Shown here: piece by piece, positions 1 through 7,500 of the stretch
Position numbering within the stretch: position 1 is the first letter of the stretch
Layout of the letters: each line of letters opens with the position of its first letter
Origin: Candidatus Pullichristensenella stercoripullorum
GTDB lineage: Bacteria; Bacillota; Clostridia; Christensenellales; Aristaeellaceae
Direction of reading: 5' to 3'
NCBI GenBank assembly: GCA_018712885.1
Contig: DVGE01000023.1
Span: forward strand, 1-14,155
DNA: 14,155 nucleotides
Program-made: the position numbers and the translations under genes
The notes under the pieces: model-generated
What the model was told of the DNA's origin: nothing
What the model saw: the letters and a program-made list of their open reading frames with translations, nothing else
The model's database searches: none

Positions 1-343
1 TCTTGCCCTCGTAGTAGCCGGGCACCTGGGAGATGGCGAACTCCACGATCACGTAATTGCCGGTGCGGGCGGCTTCCTGGTACACGCCGGTGTCGCTGAC
101 GTAGACGGCGCGCACGTCGTAGCCGTTGACGAAGTAATCGGACAGGCCGTAGGTGCCGGTGGTGATGGGCTGGTCGTACTCGATGCGCACGGCGGCCACG
201 GTGCGGGCCTCATCGGTGACATAGGTGATGACCTTGGCGTCGACGATCTGCGGCGCGGGCGCTTCCGCTTCCTCGGCCAGGGCGGGAACGGCCAGGGCGA
301 GGACCAGAAGGGCGGTCATGAGGATGCTGAGCAGTTTTTTCAT
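1..343 (-). CDS. Secreted protein with N-terminal Ig-like (esterase-type) domain, C-terminus cut off by window edge
   Basis: Only the first 114 residues lie in the window. The start ATG at 343 follows an AAAGGAGA ribosome site with 8 bases between. Residues 1-24 form a classical signal peptide (MKKLLSIL, a hydrophobic core, then PALAEE), so the product is exported. Residues about 33-114 are rich in beta strands (DAKVITYV, AAVRIEYD, NYVIVEFA) and resemble the Ig-like N-terminal domain of EstA-type esterases, in which a short beta domain precedes an alpha/beta hydrolase; this is family knowledge applied by eye. The gene lies 183 bases downstream of the two-lobe esterase on the same strand, which supports a related extracellular hydrolase. 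The catalytic part is not visible, so the enzyme call is inference. Any secreted protein with an Ig-like module remains possible. Confidence 0.7.
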   Translation of the reverse strand, partial: MKKLLSILMTALLVLALAVPALAEEAEAPAPQIVDAKVITYVTDEARTVAAVRIEYDQPITTGTYGLSDYFVNGYDVRAVYVSDTGVYQEAARTGNYVIVEFAISQVPGYYEGK

Positions 344-478
344 GGGGCAGGTCTCCTTTCGTGGGTCGTATTTTCGTATTCGCGGCCGCGCGGAACGCGG
401 CAAAATACCAATTCCAGCACGCGGAGAGGGGGACGGTCTATATGGCACAGGCAAGCGCCTGCTGCATGCACGTTCGGG

Positions 479-512
479 CCGGGCGCGCGGCGGGGAAGGG
501 CCGCGCGCCCGG
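479..512 (-). repeat. Very GC-rich hairpin between the two secreted-protein genes
   Basis: Arms 479-491 and 500-512 are perfectly complementary over 13 bases with an 8-base loop. The hairpin lies 14 bases past the stop codon of the esterase gene (minus direction). There is no U-run after either arm, so it is not a textbook intrinsic terminator. It could be a transcript-stabilising 3' structure or a weak terminator. No convincing promoter for the downstream gene was seen between it and position 343. Confidence 0.5.
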
Positions 513-526
513 GAAGGTCGGTCGCC

Positions 527-2308
527 TTAGACGGCGGGGGTTCCGCGGTAGTAGAGGGTGCCATCCTCACCGCGGGAGAAATCGCTGAAGAACTCATCCC
601 ACAGCATCCAGGAGTACTGGGGCGTGTAGGAGTGATGGAAGTTGTGGTTGCTCAGGTACTGCACCATGGGCACGCGCTGATCGGTGCCGCGATAGGTGAC
701 GAGCAGGTAGCTGCCGGTGTCCTTGGTCTCGGCCACCACGTCGGACATGCCGTTGAGCGCCAGGCGCATCTGGATGTCGTTGTAGCCGCCCTTGCCGGGT
801 TCGAACACGCCCTGTTCACCCATGTCGTAGCGACCGGCGATACCGAAGTAGGGAATCAGCACGTCGTTGGCCTCAGGCAGTTCCTCGCTCGCGCCGAACA
901 TGCCTCCGACATTGGCGGCCGCGGCGTAGGTGCCCGGACGCATCTCGGCCAGCACGCCGGTCATCATGCCGCCGTTGGAGTGGCCGGTGATGTAGATGCG
1001 GGTGGTATCGACATTGTAGTTCTCGCACATGCCGGCGATGACCTGATCGAAGTAATCCAGGTCGCGCTCCAGAGCGTCACCCGAGGTGCCCCAGGAGATG
1101 CAGCCGGAGAGGGCGTGGCTGGTGCAGCGGCCGCCCTGACCGAAGACCACCAGGAAGTTGCGGGCCTCGGCCACGCGCCACCACTCGGTCTGCTGCGCGA
1201 ACAATTCGGCGGAGATGGAGTGGCCGGGGCAGGCGATGACCAGCGCCAGAGGCTCGCTGCCATCGTAATAAGTGGGCGCGTAGGCGTACCAGAAGCGGTT
1301 CTCGCCCTTGACCTCGATATCGTAGCGCACCAGGCCGATGTCATCGGCGTCGAAGCCGACGCGCATCGCGCCGTTGGCCTCGGAGGTGAAGCGGCGGATG
1401 TCGGTGAAGAAGTTCGTCCAGGCGTACTCCTGGAAGTCGGGGTCAAAGTACTCGGCGGCGCCTTCGATCTGGCTGAGCCAGACGCGGCTGATCGCCTTGT
1501 TGTTGATGCTCTCGGTGAAGGAGAGCTTGTTCTGCTCGTAGATGTCGGCATAGGGGTTCTTCATGCCCATGTCGGTGACGTCGTTGACGCCCATCCAGTA
1601 ATCGACGCCGGCCTGATCCGGCTCGCCGTCGCTGACGATCCACACGGGCATCGGCACGTCCTTATTGTAGGAGCCGTCCAGCTGCAGGGTGAAGTCGCTG
1701 TTGATGGCGAAGGGATAGCTCAGCTTCTCGCCGACCTCGGCGTAGTACTCCGCGGGGATCGCGGGGCCGCCCATGAACAGGCCGCCGGCGAACATGGAGG
1801 AGTAGTTCAGGGCGATGTACTGCGCCACCGCCGCGCCGTCGCCGTAGCCGCTGATGTAGAGGGCGGCTTCGGAGGAGTCGATGATCTCGCGCGTGCCGAT
1901 GATGGCGGCGGCGGCGAGGTAGAAGTCGATCTCGTTCTGGGGATTCTCAAGATCCCACTCGCCGTCGAGCGCCTCGTAGAAGGTCAGGCCGAAGCCGTAT
2001 TCCTCGGCCAGCGCCGGCCAGCCGCACTCGTTGGCGAATTCTTCCGCCGTCTTTCCCGCCGGGCAGAAGATGAGCAGCATCTCGCAACAGGGTTCATAGT
2101 TCTGGGGCGTATAGATGGCGATCTGGCGCTGTACGCCGTCCACGTCGATATCGCGCGTCCACAGGCCGTAGCAGGCGGAGGCGTAGAGGTTTTCCGAGGT
2201 ATCCACCGTCAGGTCCGGCGAATACGCCTGGGCGACGATCTCTTCCGCAGTCGCGGCCGAAGCCAGCAACATGAGCGCCGCCAACAGGAGGGCCAGGAAT
2301 TTCTTCAT
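527..2308 (-). CDS. Secreted two-lobe alpha/beta-hydrolase (PHB depolymerase/feruloyl-esterase-like) with inactive first lobe
   Basis: 593 residues; the ATG at 2308 follows AAAGGAGA with 6 bases between. Residues 1-21 are a signal peptide ending ATAEE, so the protein is secreted or surface-bound. The sequence is an internal duplication. Lobe 2 (about 325-590) has a lipase box GHSNGG with Ser444 as likely nucleophile, an acid candidate at Asp495 (GRYDMGE), and His558/559 in NFHHSYTPQYSWMLW as the likely triad histidine, which fits the extracellular PHB-depolymerase/LpqC-type esterase family. Lobe 1 (about 45-315) follows the same order, but its box reads GYGDG, with Gly156 where the serine should be, and its histidine segment reads GAAEYFDPDFQEYAW. 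Lobe 1 therefore appears catalytically dead, possibly a binding or scaffold module. The substrate is unknown; acetyl or feruloyl esters of plant polysaccharides are plausible given the neighbouring sugar-type binding protein. The gene has its own promoter at 2441-2469. Confidence 0.85.
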   Translation of the reverse strand: MKKFLALLLAALMLLASAATAEEIVAQAYSPDLTVDTSENLYASACYGLWTRDIDVDGVQRQIAIYTPQNYEPCCEMLLIFCPAGKTAEEFANECGWPALAEEYGFGLTFYEALDGEWDLENPQNEIDFYLAAAAIIGTREIIDSSEAALYISGYGDGAAVAQYIALNYSSMFAGGLFMGGPAIPAEYYAEVGEKLSYPFAINSDFTLQLDGSYNKDVPMPVWIVSDGEPDQAGVDYWMGVNDVTDMGMKNPYADIYEQNKLSFTESINNKAISRVWLSQIEGAAEYFDPDFQEYAWTNFFTDIRRFTSEANGAMRVGFDADDIGLVRYDIEVKGENRFWYAYAPTYYDGSEPLALVIACPGHSISAELFAQQTEWWRVAEARNFLVVFGQGGRCTSHALSGCISWGTSGDALERDLDYFDQVIAGMCENYNVDTTRIYITGHSNGGMMTGVLAEMRPGTYAAAANVGGMFGASEELPEANDVLIPYFGIAGRYDMGEQGVFEPGKGGYNDIQMRLALNGMSDVVAETKDTGSYLLVTYRGTDQRVPMVQYLSNHNFHHSYTPQYSWMLWDEFFSDFSRGEDGTLYYRGTPAV

Positions 2309-2440
2309 GCGATCTCTCCTTTCTCATCAGGAAACGGGCCGGGTGTTTCGGGCGATCGTTGCGCCGCGCCGCGGGAAAGGGCATCGCCCAAGCCCAATTT
2401 CCGCGCCGCGGCAAAACATGATTTTTTCCACGACATGCAC

Positions 2441-2469
2441 AGTATAGCAGCTGATTATTTAGCCGTAAA
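2441..2469 (-). promoter_or_regulatory. Sigma-70-type promoter of the two-lobe esterase gene
   Basis: On the minus strand there is a -35 TTTACG (2469-2464), a 17-base spacer and a -10 TATACT (2446-2441) preceded by TGC, an extended -10. The start of transcription would be near 2434, giving a leader of about 126 bases before the ATG at 2308. Confidence 0.65.
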
Positions 2470-2481
2470 GCGCTGATTTTT

Positions 2482-2543
2482 GAAAAAACGTGCGTTTTTC
2501 GCGTTTTGAAGCACGCCCGTCAAAATCTTGGGGTGCTTCAAAA
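2482..2543 (-). terminator. Terminator-like inverted repeats after the solute-binding-protein gene
   Basis: Arms 2504-2514 and 2533-2543 are perfectly complementary over 11 bases, with an inner CCC/GGG pairing. Further on in the minus direction, a second imperfect dyad (2482-2500; GAAAAAACG facing CGTTTTTC) brings a run of six U. The T-run is not directly behind the large stem, so termination is likely but not textbook. The small dyad also lies 13 bases upstream of the esterase -35 box and could instead be an operator. Confidence 0.45.
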
Positions 2544-2554
2544 ACTGATGATTC

Positions 2555-4090
2555 CTATTCTTTTGTATGCGAACGCTGGCTGTCATATGCCTGTTGATAG
2601 ATCTCCACCAGCCGCTCCACGCCGGCGGTGGCGAGCTTGTCCTGGAAAACCTGCCAGTCCTCGTCGTCGAGGCCGTTGACGGTGCTGGCGACGATCATGT
2701 CTTCGGAGATGCTCTCCAAGCTGCGCAGCAGTATCTCGCTTTCGCGGATCGCCTCGTCGCTGAGCTTGACCAGGTAATAGGCATTGCCGTCCTCGGGGGC
2801 GACGGTCTTTTTGACGATGCGCTCGTCCTTGAGCAGCTGCAGCGTCGAATCCGTGGGGGTGACGCGGCTCTCCAGCTCTTCGGAAAAATAGTATACGCCG
2901 TTGTCCACCACGCTGTTGAGGCGCTGCCATTCCTCGTCGGCATAGCCCTCGGGCACCAGCACGCCGTAGGTGCCGTCCGCCCGGCGCACCGAGCCGATGG
3001 TAAAGGAGCCGTAGTTGGCCTGCACCGCGTAATCCTCGCGGTAGAACAGGTCGAGGAAGCGGATGGCCAGCGCCTTGTCCTCGCAGGTGGCGGAGATGTG
3101 GGCGCGGTGGCGGCCATAGGTCATGTCGTTGTAGGGCTGGTAGCTGTACACCGCCTCGATGCCCGCTTCGGCGGCGATCTGGTCGATGACGATGTATTCG
3201 TCCTCCCACTTGGAGCCCACCATGTCGTTGGCCGACCAGCAGACGCTGGCGCCCAGATAGGCGTTTTCGTCGTCGGCGGCGACGCCCTGCCAGGAAGTAT
3301 AGTCCATGGTGGCGCTCTCGTCGTACAAAAGCCCTTCCACATATAATTCGTGGAGGAACTCCACCATGCCGCGCCAGTCCTGGGTGGTGGGCAGGTAGAC
3401 GAACTGGCCGTCCTTGCAGCTCAAGCCGATGCTGTCGGCGTAGTTGCCGTAAGCGCCCATCATCATATAGGACTGCATCAGCAGCCCCGAGAAGGCGAGG
3501 GGGATCTCGTCGTCCGGGTCGCCGTTGCCGTTGGCGTCCTCGTCGCGGAAGGCGGTCAGCACATTTTTAAGCTCCTCGAAGGTGGTCGGCACCTCCAGCC
3601 CCAGGCGGTCGAGCCACGTTTTGTTGATGATCCACTTGCGCCAGGTGTTGGGGCGGTAGGGGCGGCGCTGGGCAAGGCCGTAGATGCTGCCGTCCGCGTC
3701 GGTGGAGAACTCGCGCATGGCCTCGTCCTCGGCGTAGGCCTTGCGGATGTTGGGGGCGTACTGTTCGATCAGGTCGTCCAGGGGCGCGAGCTGGTCGCGG
3801 TAGGTGGCCACGTCCGCCAGCGTGAGGCAGTTGATGAACACGTCCGGCCGGTTGTCGGCGCTGAGGATCATGCTCTTCTGCTCGCTCCAGGAGGTGTAGC
3901 TGTACACGTGCCAGCGGATCTTCACGCCCACCTCGGCGGCGGCTTCGGCAAAAAAGGGCATATCCTCCGGCATCAGCGTCCAGGAGGAAAGGACGATGGC
4001 CACGTCCAGCGTCGGCAGCTCCGCTTCGCCGGCGGCGGGAACACAGGCGAGCAAGCCCGCGAGAACAACGAGCGCAACGATCCTTCGCAT
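2555..4090 (-). CDS. Extracellular solute-binding lipoprotein (ABC transporter, LplA/YtcQ-like)
   Basis: 511 residues from the ATG at 4090, chosen because it directly begins a lipoprotein signal (MRRIVALVVLAGLLAC, lipobox LLAC with Cys16) and follows GAGGAGG with 11 bases between. The reading frame is open further upstream to 4258, but that part has no export signal and overlaps the promoter. The mature part has the fold pattern of family-1 substrate-binding proteins: ADNRPDVFIN near 78, DGSIYGLA near 133, and a Ca-binding-like loop DEDANGNGDPDDE at 183-195, which is common in LplA/YtcQ-type proteins that deliver oligosaccharides. No permease or ATPase gene is adjacent, so the partner transporter must be elsewhere or the protein acts as a sensor. 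The divergent AraC-type regulator is its likely controller. The ligand cannot be read from sequence. Confidence 0.88.
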   Translation of the reverse strand: MRRIVALVVLAGLLACVPAAGEAELPTLDVAIVLSSWTLMPEDMPFFAEAAAEVGVKIRWHVYSYTSWSEQKSMILSADNRPDVFINCLTLADVATYRDQLAPLDDLIEQYAPNIRKAYAEDEAMREFSTDADGSIYGLAQRRPYRPNTWRKWIINKTWLDRLGLEVPTTFEELKNVLTAFRDEDANGNGDPDDEIPLAFSGLLMQSYMMMGAYGNYADSIGLSCKDGQFVYLPTTQDWRGMVEFLHELYVEGLLYDESATMDYTSWQGVAADDENAYLGASVCWSANDMVGSKWEDEYIVIDQIAAEAGIEAVYSYQPYNDMTYGRHRAHISATCEDKALAIRFLDLFYREDYAVQANYGSFTIGSVRRADGTYGVLVPEGYADEEWQRLNSVVDNGVYYFSEELESRVTPTDSTLQLLKDERIVKKTVAPEDGNAYYLVKLSDEAIRESEILLRSLESISEDMIVASTVNGLDDEDWQVFQDKLATAGVERLVEIYQQAYDSQRSHTKE

Positions 4091-4161
4091 AGAAACATCC
4101 GCCTCCTCAGGGACGTCGTCCGGGGAAACACCATGCCCGTGAAGACCATCTTCCTGAGAAT

Positions 4162-4190
4162 ATAGTAGCAGTTTTTCCTCGAATTGTAAA
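4162..4190 (-). promoter_or_regulatory. Sigma-70-type promoter of the solute-binding-protein gene
   Basis: Minus strand: -35 TTTACA (4190-4185), a 17-base spacer and a -10 TACTAT (4167-4162). Transcription would start near 4155, about 65 bases before the ATG at 4090. The -35 box lies inside a small dyad (TTGT/ACAA at 4184-4193). Confidence 0.6.
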
Positions 4191-4221
4191 CAACAAGCTG
4201 CGAAATTAATCGTCAGTTTAC
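4184..4221. promoter_or_regulatory. Candidate operator: inverted GTAAAC/GTTTAC half-sites
   Basis: GTAAAC at 4186-4191 and its inverse GTTTAC at 4216-4221 have centres 30 bases apart, about three helical turns. The first overlaps the -35 box of the solute-binding-protein promoter. A second inverted pair, GACAAT (4247-4252) and ATTGTC (4276-4281), lies further right. Binding of the neighbouring AraC-type regulator is inference only; short AT-rich words of this kind also arise by chance. Confidence 0.25.
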
Positions 4222-4293
4222 ATAATGCCGGCGGGGGAATTTTGAGGACAATTTCCACATATTCAAATATTAAAGATTGTCAAAAATTGTAGA

Positions 4294-4322
4294 TGGAGAT
4301 TTTGGGGGCGATTTATTATAAT
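4294..4322 (+). promoter_or_regulatory. Sigma-70-type promoter of the AraC-type regulator gene
   Basis: -35 TGGAGA (4294-4299), a 17-base spacer, and a perfect -10 TATAAT (4317-4322). Transcription would start near 4329, leaving a leader of about 93 bases. Because it covers the in-frame ATG at 4293, it supports the downstream start at 4422. The 4091-4421 gap holds this promoter, the divergent one and the candidate operators, and no other gene. Confidence 0.7.
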
Positions 4323-4421
4323 AGAGTGTATAAAGGGCGTGTTTTCCAGTTTTTGGCTCGGAAACGGCGTTTTTTGCGCCGTATTCCGCGAAGATTCAAA
4401 TTTTGGAGGGTGGTGCTGCCG

Positions 4422-6680
4422 ATGAAGCGGATCTCCTGGCTGAACAGGCGCAATTCCATCCTCATACTCATCACCTATGTCGTGGCCTTCCTGGTGCCCC
4501 TGTGCGCCCTGTTCATCTACCTCTTCCCGCAGACGGAGGTGCTGCTCACCGAGCGGCTGGAGAGCTCCCTGGACGTGGAGACCTCCATGACCACGGCCAA
4601 CTTCGAAAGCGAGATAAACGCCCTGTACAACTACGCCTTTTCGCTCTCCAACAGCGAGCGCCTGACCACGGACGTGCTGCGCGACGATACGCCGATCAAC
4701 CGCTCCATCATCTCGCAGGAGCTGGGCAAGGCCGTGTCGCACGATACCTATGTGTCGCTTTTTTTGCTTTACAGCCCCCGCTTTGACCGCTACTATTCCT
4801 CCGACGCCTCCTATCGCGGCGAATGGGTCAACAGCGAGGACAGCTCCGTATTCGCCTATGCCGACCTGGGGCACGAAGAGTTTGCCCGCATACTGCGCAA
4901 AACGCAGGATTTCACCATCCTTCCCCAGCGCGACGTGCGCACGCTGCGCTCCGAACAGACCTGCGTCACCGTCATCGCGCCGGTGACGGAGGGCGAATTG
5001 CAGCTCATCGCCCTCATCCCCTCCGAGGAGATCTGCGGCGACAGCGTCTCCGCCCGCGGTTCCACGCTGCTGGTGGACGCGGACGACAAGGTGCTGGCGG
5101 GCGACCTGTTCATCGACGGCCAGCGCGTGCGCGATCTCGCCGCCTTCAACTGCCCCCGCGAGGACGGCCTTTACAGCGCCGAACTGGGCGGGGATGCCTA
5201 CTACCTGTACACCTCCAGCCTCCAGTATGGCGATATGCGCATCGCCAGCTTCTTTTCCTACGACACGCTTTCCCAGGACATCGACGCGCTGCACAGCAAT
5301 ACGCTGATCCTCATGCTGCTCCTCTTCCTGGCGGGGGCGATCCTGGTGTTCCTCGGCATGCGCGTGACCTACGTCCCCCTCAAGCGCGTCCTCAAGACCG
5401 CGCTGCGGCTGGCGCCGGTGCAGCAGATCGCCGCCGGCGGCGTATACAACGACTGGGACATCGTCTCCTACACGCTCAAACACCTCAGCGAGCAGACCGA
5501 CGACGCCCGCAAGCGCCTCTTTGAGATGCGCCGCCTCTCCAAGGAGATGTTCCTCTACCGCTACCTCTTCGGCGGCATGCGCGACGAGGCCGACATCATC
5601 GAGATGGCGGAGATCTACGGCATCGACATCCGCGACCAGATGCTCTGCGTGGCCTTCGCCGAGGTCGGCGGCGAAAAGAAGGCGCAGGCGGCGCTGGAAA
5701 ACGTCTTCCGCGACATCGAGCCGCGCGCGGGGCGCAACGCCCGCGTTTCCTGGTACTTTATCATCGGCACGCCGCCGGCGGATCTTTTCCTGGTGCTGTT
5801 CTTCAACGGCCGGGAAGACCTGGAGCCCTACCTGGAGCGCCTGTTCAACCTCAAAGCCGGCGTGAAGGCGGGCATCGGCACCTGCGAGCCGCTGCCCGAC
5901 CCCGACCGCAGCCGCGCCATGAGCCTCTACGCGCTCGAGACCGCCCTGCTGGACAAGGAACACAGCGCCGTGCGCGTCGAGGACGCCCTGCGCCACCACC
6001 CGCAGAACATCGGCAAGCTCTTCGACCAGATCGAGCTTTACGAAATGGCCATCTGCCGGCGCGACACCGCGCAGATGGAGGCGGTCTTCCGCCCCCTCGT
6101 GGAGATGCTTTTCGGCGAAACGAAGCGGCTCTACGTGGTGCAGATCGCCTACATCAGCCTCTACACCATCCTCGCCCAGCAGCTCAGCGACCGCAACCAC
6201 CGCTACGAGACCATCTCCAGCCCCTACGACACCTCCGACAAGCCCTCGGAGATGCGCGCCACGCTGGAAACGATGCATGCGGAACTCATGGCCAGCATGG
6301 AGGGCGAGCAGGGCAGCGAAGCGCGCATGGACGACATCCGCCAGGTGCTTGCCTTCCTCGACGAGAACTATTCCGACGCCAACCTCTCGCTTCTGTCGGT
6401 GGCGGAACGCTTCGGCTACTCGTATTCCAACTTCTCGCACTTCTTCCGCAAGAAGACCAGCCAGACCTTCAGCGGCTATCTGGAGCGCATCCGCATCAAC
6501 AAGGCCAAGCGCCTGCTCGACGAGAGCGACGACGTGCTCAACGTCATCGCCACCAAGGTCGGCTTCACCAACGTCAACACATTCACCCGCTCCTTCAAGA
6601 AGCTGGAGCTCATCACCCCCGGCGCCTACCGCGCGCGCCAGTCCGCGGACGGGCGCGGCGAAGCGGAGCCCAAGGCCTGA
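4422..6680 (+). CDS. Membrane-bound AraC-family transcriptional regulator (YesN-like, sensor plus DNA-binding domain)
   Basis: 752 residues from the ATG at 4422, which follows TTGGAGGG with about 12 bases between. Residues 12-34 are a first membrane helix (SILILITYVVAFLVPLCALF). About 35-290 form an extracytoplasmic sensor region, and 294-314 a second membrane helix (LILMLLLFLAGAILVFLGM). A cytoplasmic linker follows. The C-terminus (636-738) is an AraC-type double helix-turn-helix: LSLLSVAERFGYSYSNFSHF, then LNVIATKVGFTNVNTFTRSF, ending KLELITPGAYR. This layout is known from Clostridia and Paenibacillus regulators placed next to sugar-binding lipoproteins. It senses a ligand or the binding protein outside the cell and activates transport or hydrolase genes; that is family knowledge. 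The likely target is the divergent binding-protein gene and perhaps the esterases behind it. The ligand is unknown. It ends in its own terminator. Confidence 0.92.
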   Translation: MKRISWLNRRNSILILITYVVAFLVPLCALFIYLFPQTEVLLTERLESSLDVETSMTTANFESEINALYNYAFSLSNSERLTTDVLRDDTPINRSIISQELGKAVSHDTYVSLFLLYSPRFDRYYSSDASYRGEWVNSEDSSVFAYADLGHEEFARILRKTQDFTILPQRDVRTLRSEQTCVTVIAPVTEGELQLIALIPSEEICGDSVSARGSTLLVDADDKVLAGDLFIDGQRVRDLAAFNCPREDGLYSAELGGDAYYLYTSSLQYGDMRIASFFSYDTLSQDIDALHSNTLILMLLLFLAGAILVFLGMRVTYVPLKRVLKTALRLAPVQQIAAGGVYNDWDIVSYTLKHLSEQTDDARKRLFEMRRLSKEMFLYRYLFGGMRDEADIIEMAEIYGIDIRDQMLCVAFAEVGGEKKAQAALENVFRDIEPRAGRNARVSWYFIIGTPPADLFLVLFFNGREDLEPYLERLFNLKAGVKAGIGTCEPLPDPDRSRAMSLYALETALLDKEHSAVRVEDALRHHPQNIGKLFDQIELYEMAICRRDTAQMEAVFRPLVEMLFGETKRLYVVQIAYISLYTILAQQLSDRNHRYETISSPYDTSDKPSEMRATLETMHAELMASMEGEQGSEARMDDIRQVLAFLDENYSDANLSLLSVAERFGYSYSNFSHFFRKKTSQTFSGYLERIRINKAKRLLDESDDVLNVIATKVGFTNVNTFTRSFKKLELITPGAYRARQSADGRGEAEPKA

Positions 6681-6685
6681 CCCCT

Positions 6686-6717
6686 GCCCGCAGAGCCTCC
6701 ATGCTTTGCGGGCTTTT
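6686..6717 (+). terminator. Rho-independent terminator of the AraC-type regulator gene
   Basis: The stem GCCCGCAGAGC (6686-6696) pairs with GCTTTGCGGGC (6703-6713) over 11 pairs including one G-U, with a 6-base loop, followed by TTTT (6714-6717). It starts 5 bases after the stop codon. Confidence 0.85.
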
Positions 6718-6939
6718 CGCGCAATGAAAATCGCGCGGCGCGCCAGGGCGATCAGGGGGTCCCGCGCTTCAAACTCCCCGCCCGCGGAGGGACGCGGGTG
6801 GGATGACGAAAAACGGCGGGTATCTTGCGGGTCAAAAGGCAAAACCGCCGCTGACCGCGGGGGTTGCAGATGTTTCAATACCCCGCCCACGCAGGGACGC
6901 GGGCGGGTAAAGCGCCCGGGCCGTCCGGGAGACGGGGAC

Positions 6940-6984
6940 GCAAAAATCGCCGCTGACCGCGAAGCCTGTCAGGGCGATTTTGCG
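6940..6984. repeat. Best-preserved type-I hairpin of the array
   Basis: GCAAAAATCGCC (6940-6951) pairs with GGCGATTTTGC (6973-6983), with one bulged A. The inner CTGAC (6953-6957) pairs with GTCAG (6968-6972), leaving a 10-base loop CGCGAAGCCT. About 16 pairs are flanked by an A-run and a T-run, so it could terminate transcription in either direction. Equivalent hairpins start near 6841, 7065, 7198, 7322 and 7445. Confidence 0.7.
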
Positions 6985-7500
6985 TTTGTGCACACTTCAA
7001 ATGCCCTGTCCACGCAGGGACACAGGCGGGCCAGGCGTCCGGGTCATCCGAGCGACGGGAAAACAAAACCGCCGCCGACCGCGAAGCCTGTCAGGGCGGT
7101 TGGGCGGTTGGGGTCTGTCCGCGCTTCTAGCGCCTGTCCCCGAAGGAACGCCAACAGGCGGGCCAGGCGTCCGGGTCGTCCGAGCGACGGGAACGCAAAA
7201 ACCGCCGCCGACCGCGAAGCCTATCAGGGCGGTTGGGGTCTGTCCGCGCTTCTAGCGCCCGTCCCAGAAGAAACGTCGGCAGGCGGCCGGGCGTCCGGTG
7301 CCGTCCGAGCGACGGGAACACAAAAACGCCGCCGACCGCGAAGCCTGTCAGGGCGGTTTGGGGTTGTCCGCGCTTCAAGCGCCCGTCCCAGAAGGAACGC
7401 CGGTAGGCGGGCAAAATGTGTCGCGGTTTGCGGGCCAAAACGCAAAAACCGCCGCTGGCCGCGCGGCGCGTCAGGGCGATCTTGGGTCTGTCCACGCTTC

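Noticed and set aside
632..2476. 614-residue plus-strand open frame
   Set aside because: Antisense of the two-lobe esterase; Val/Ala/Gly/His-rich composition typical of a complementary-strand shadow; the esterase has signal peptide, motifs and ribosome site.
3350..4165. 271-residue plus-strand open frame
   Set aside because: Antisense of the solute-binding-protein gene with shadow composition (Val, Gly, His, Ala).
4091..4258. Longer N-terminal version of the solute-binding protein starting at 4258
   Set aside because: It would bury the lipoprotein signal internally and cover the promoter at 4162-4190; the ATG at 4090 has GAGGAGG and begins the signal peptide.
4293..4421. Longer version of the AraC-type regulator starting at 4293
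   Set aside because: That ATG lies inside the promoter (4294-4322) and would not be transcribed; the added residues are Arg-rich and not typical of the family.
4263..6890. 875-residue minus-strand open frame
   Set aside because: Antisense of the AraC-type regulator and of its terminator; no domain, no start signal.
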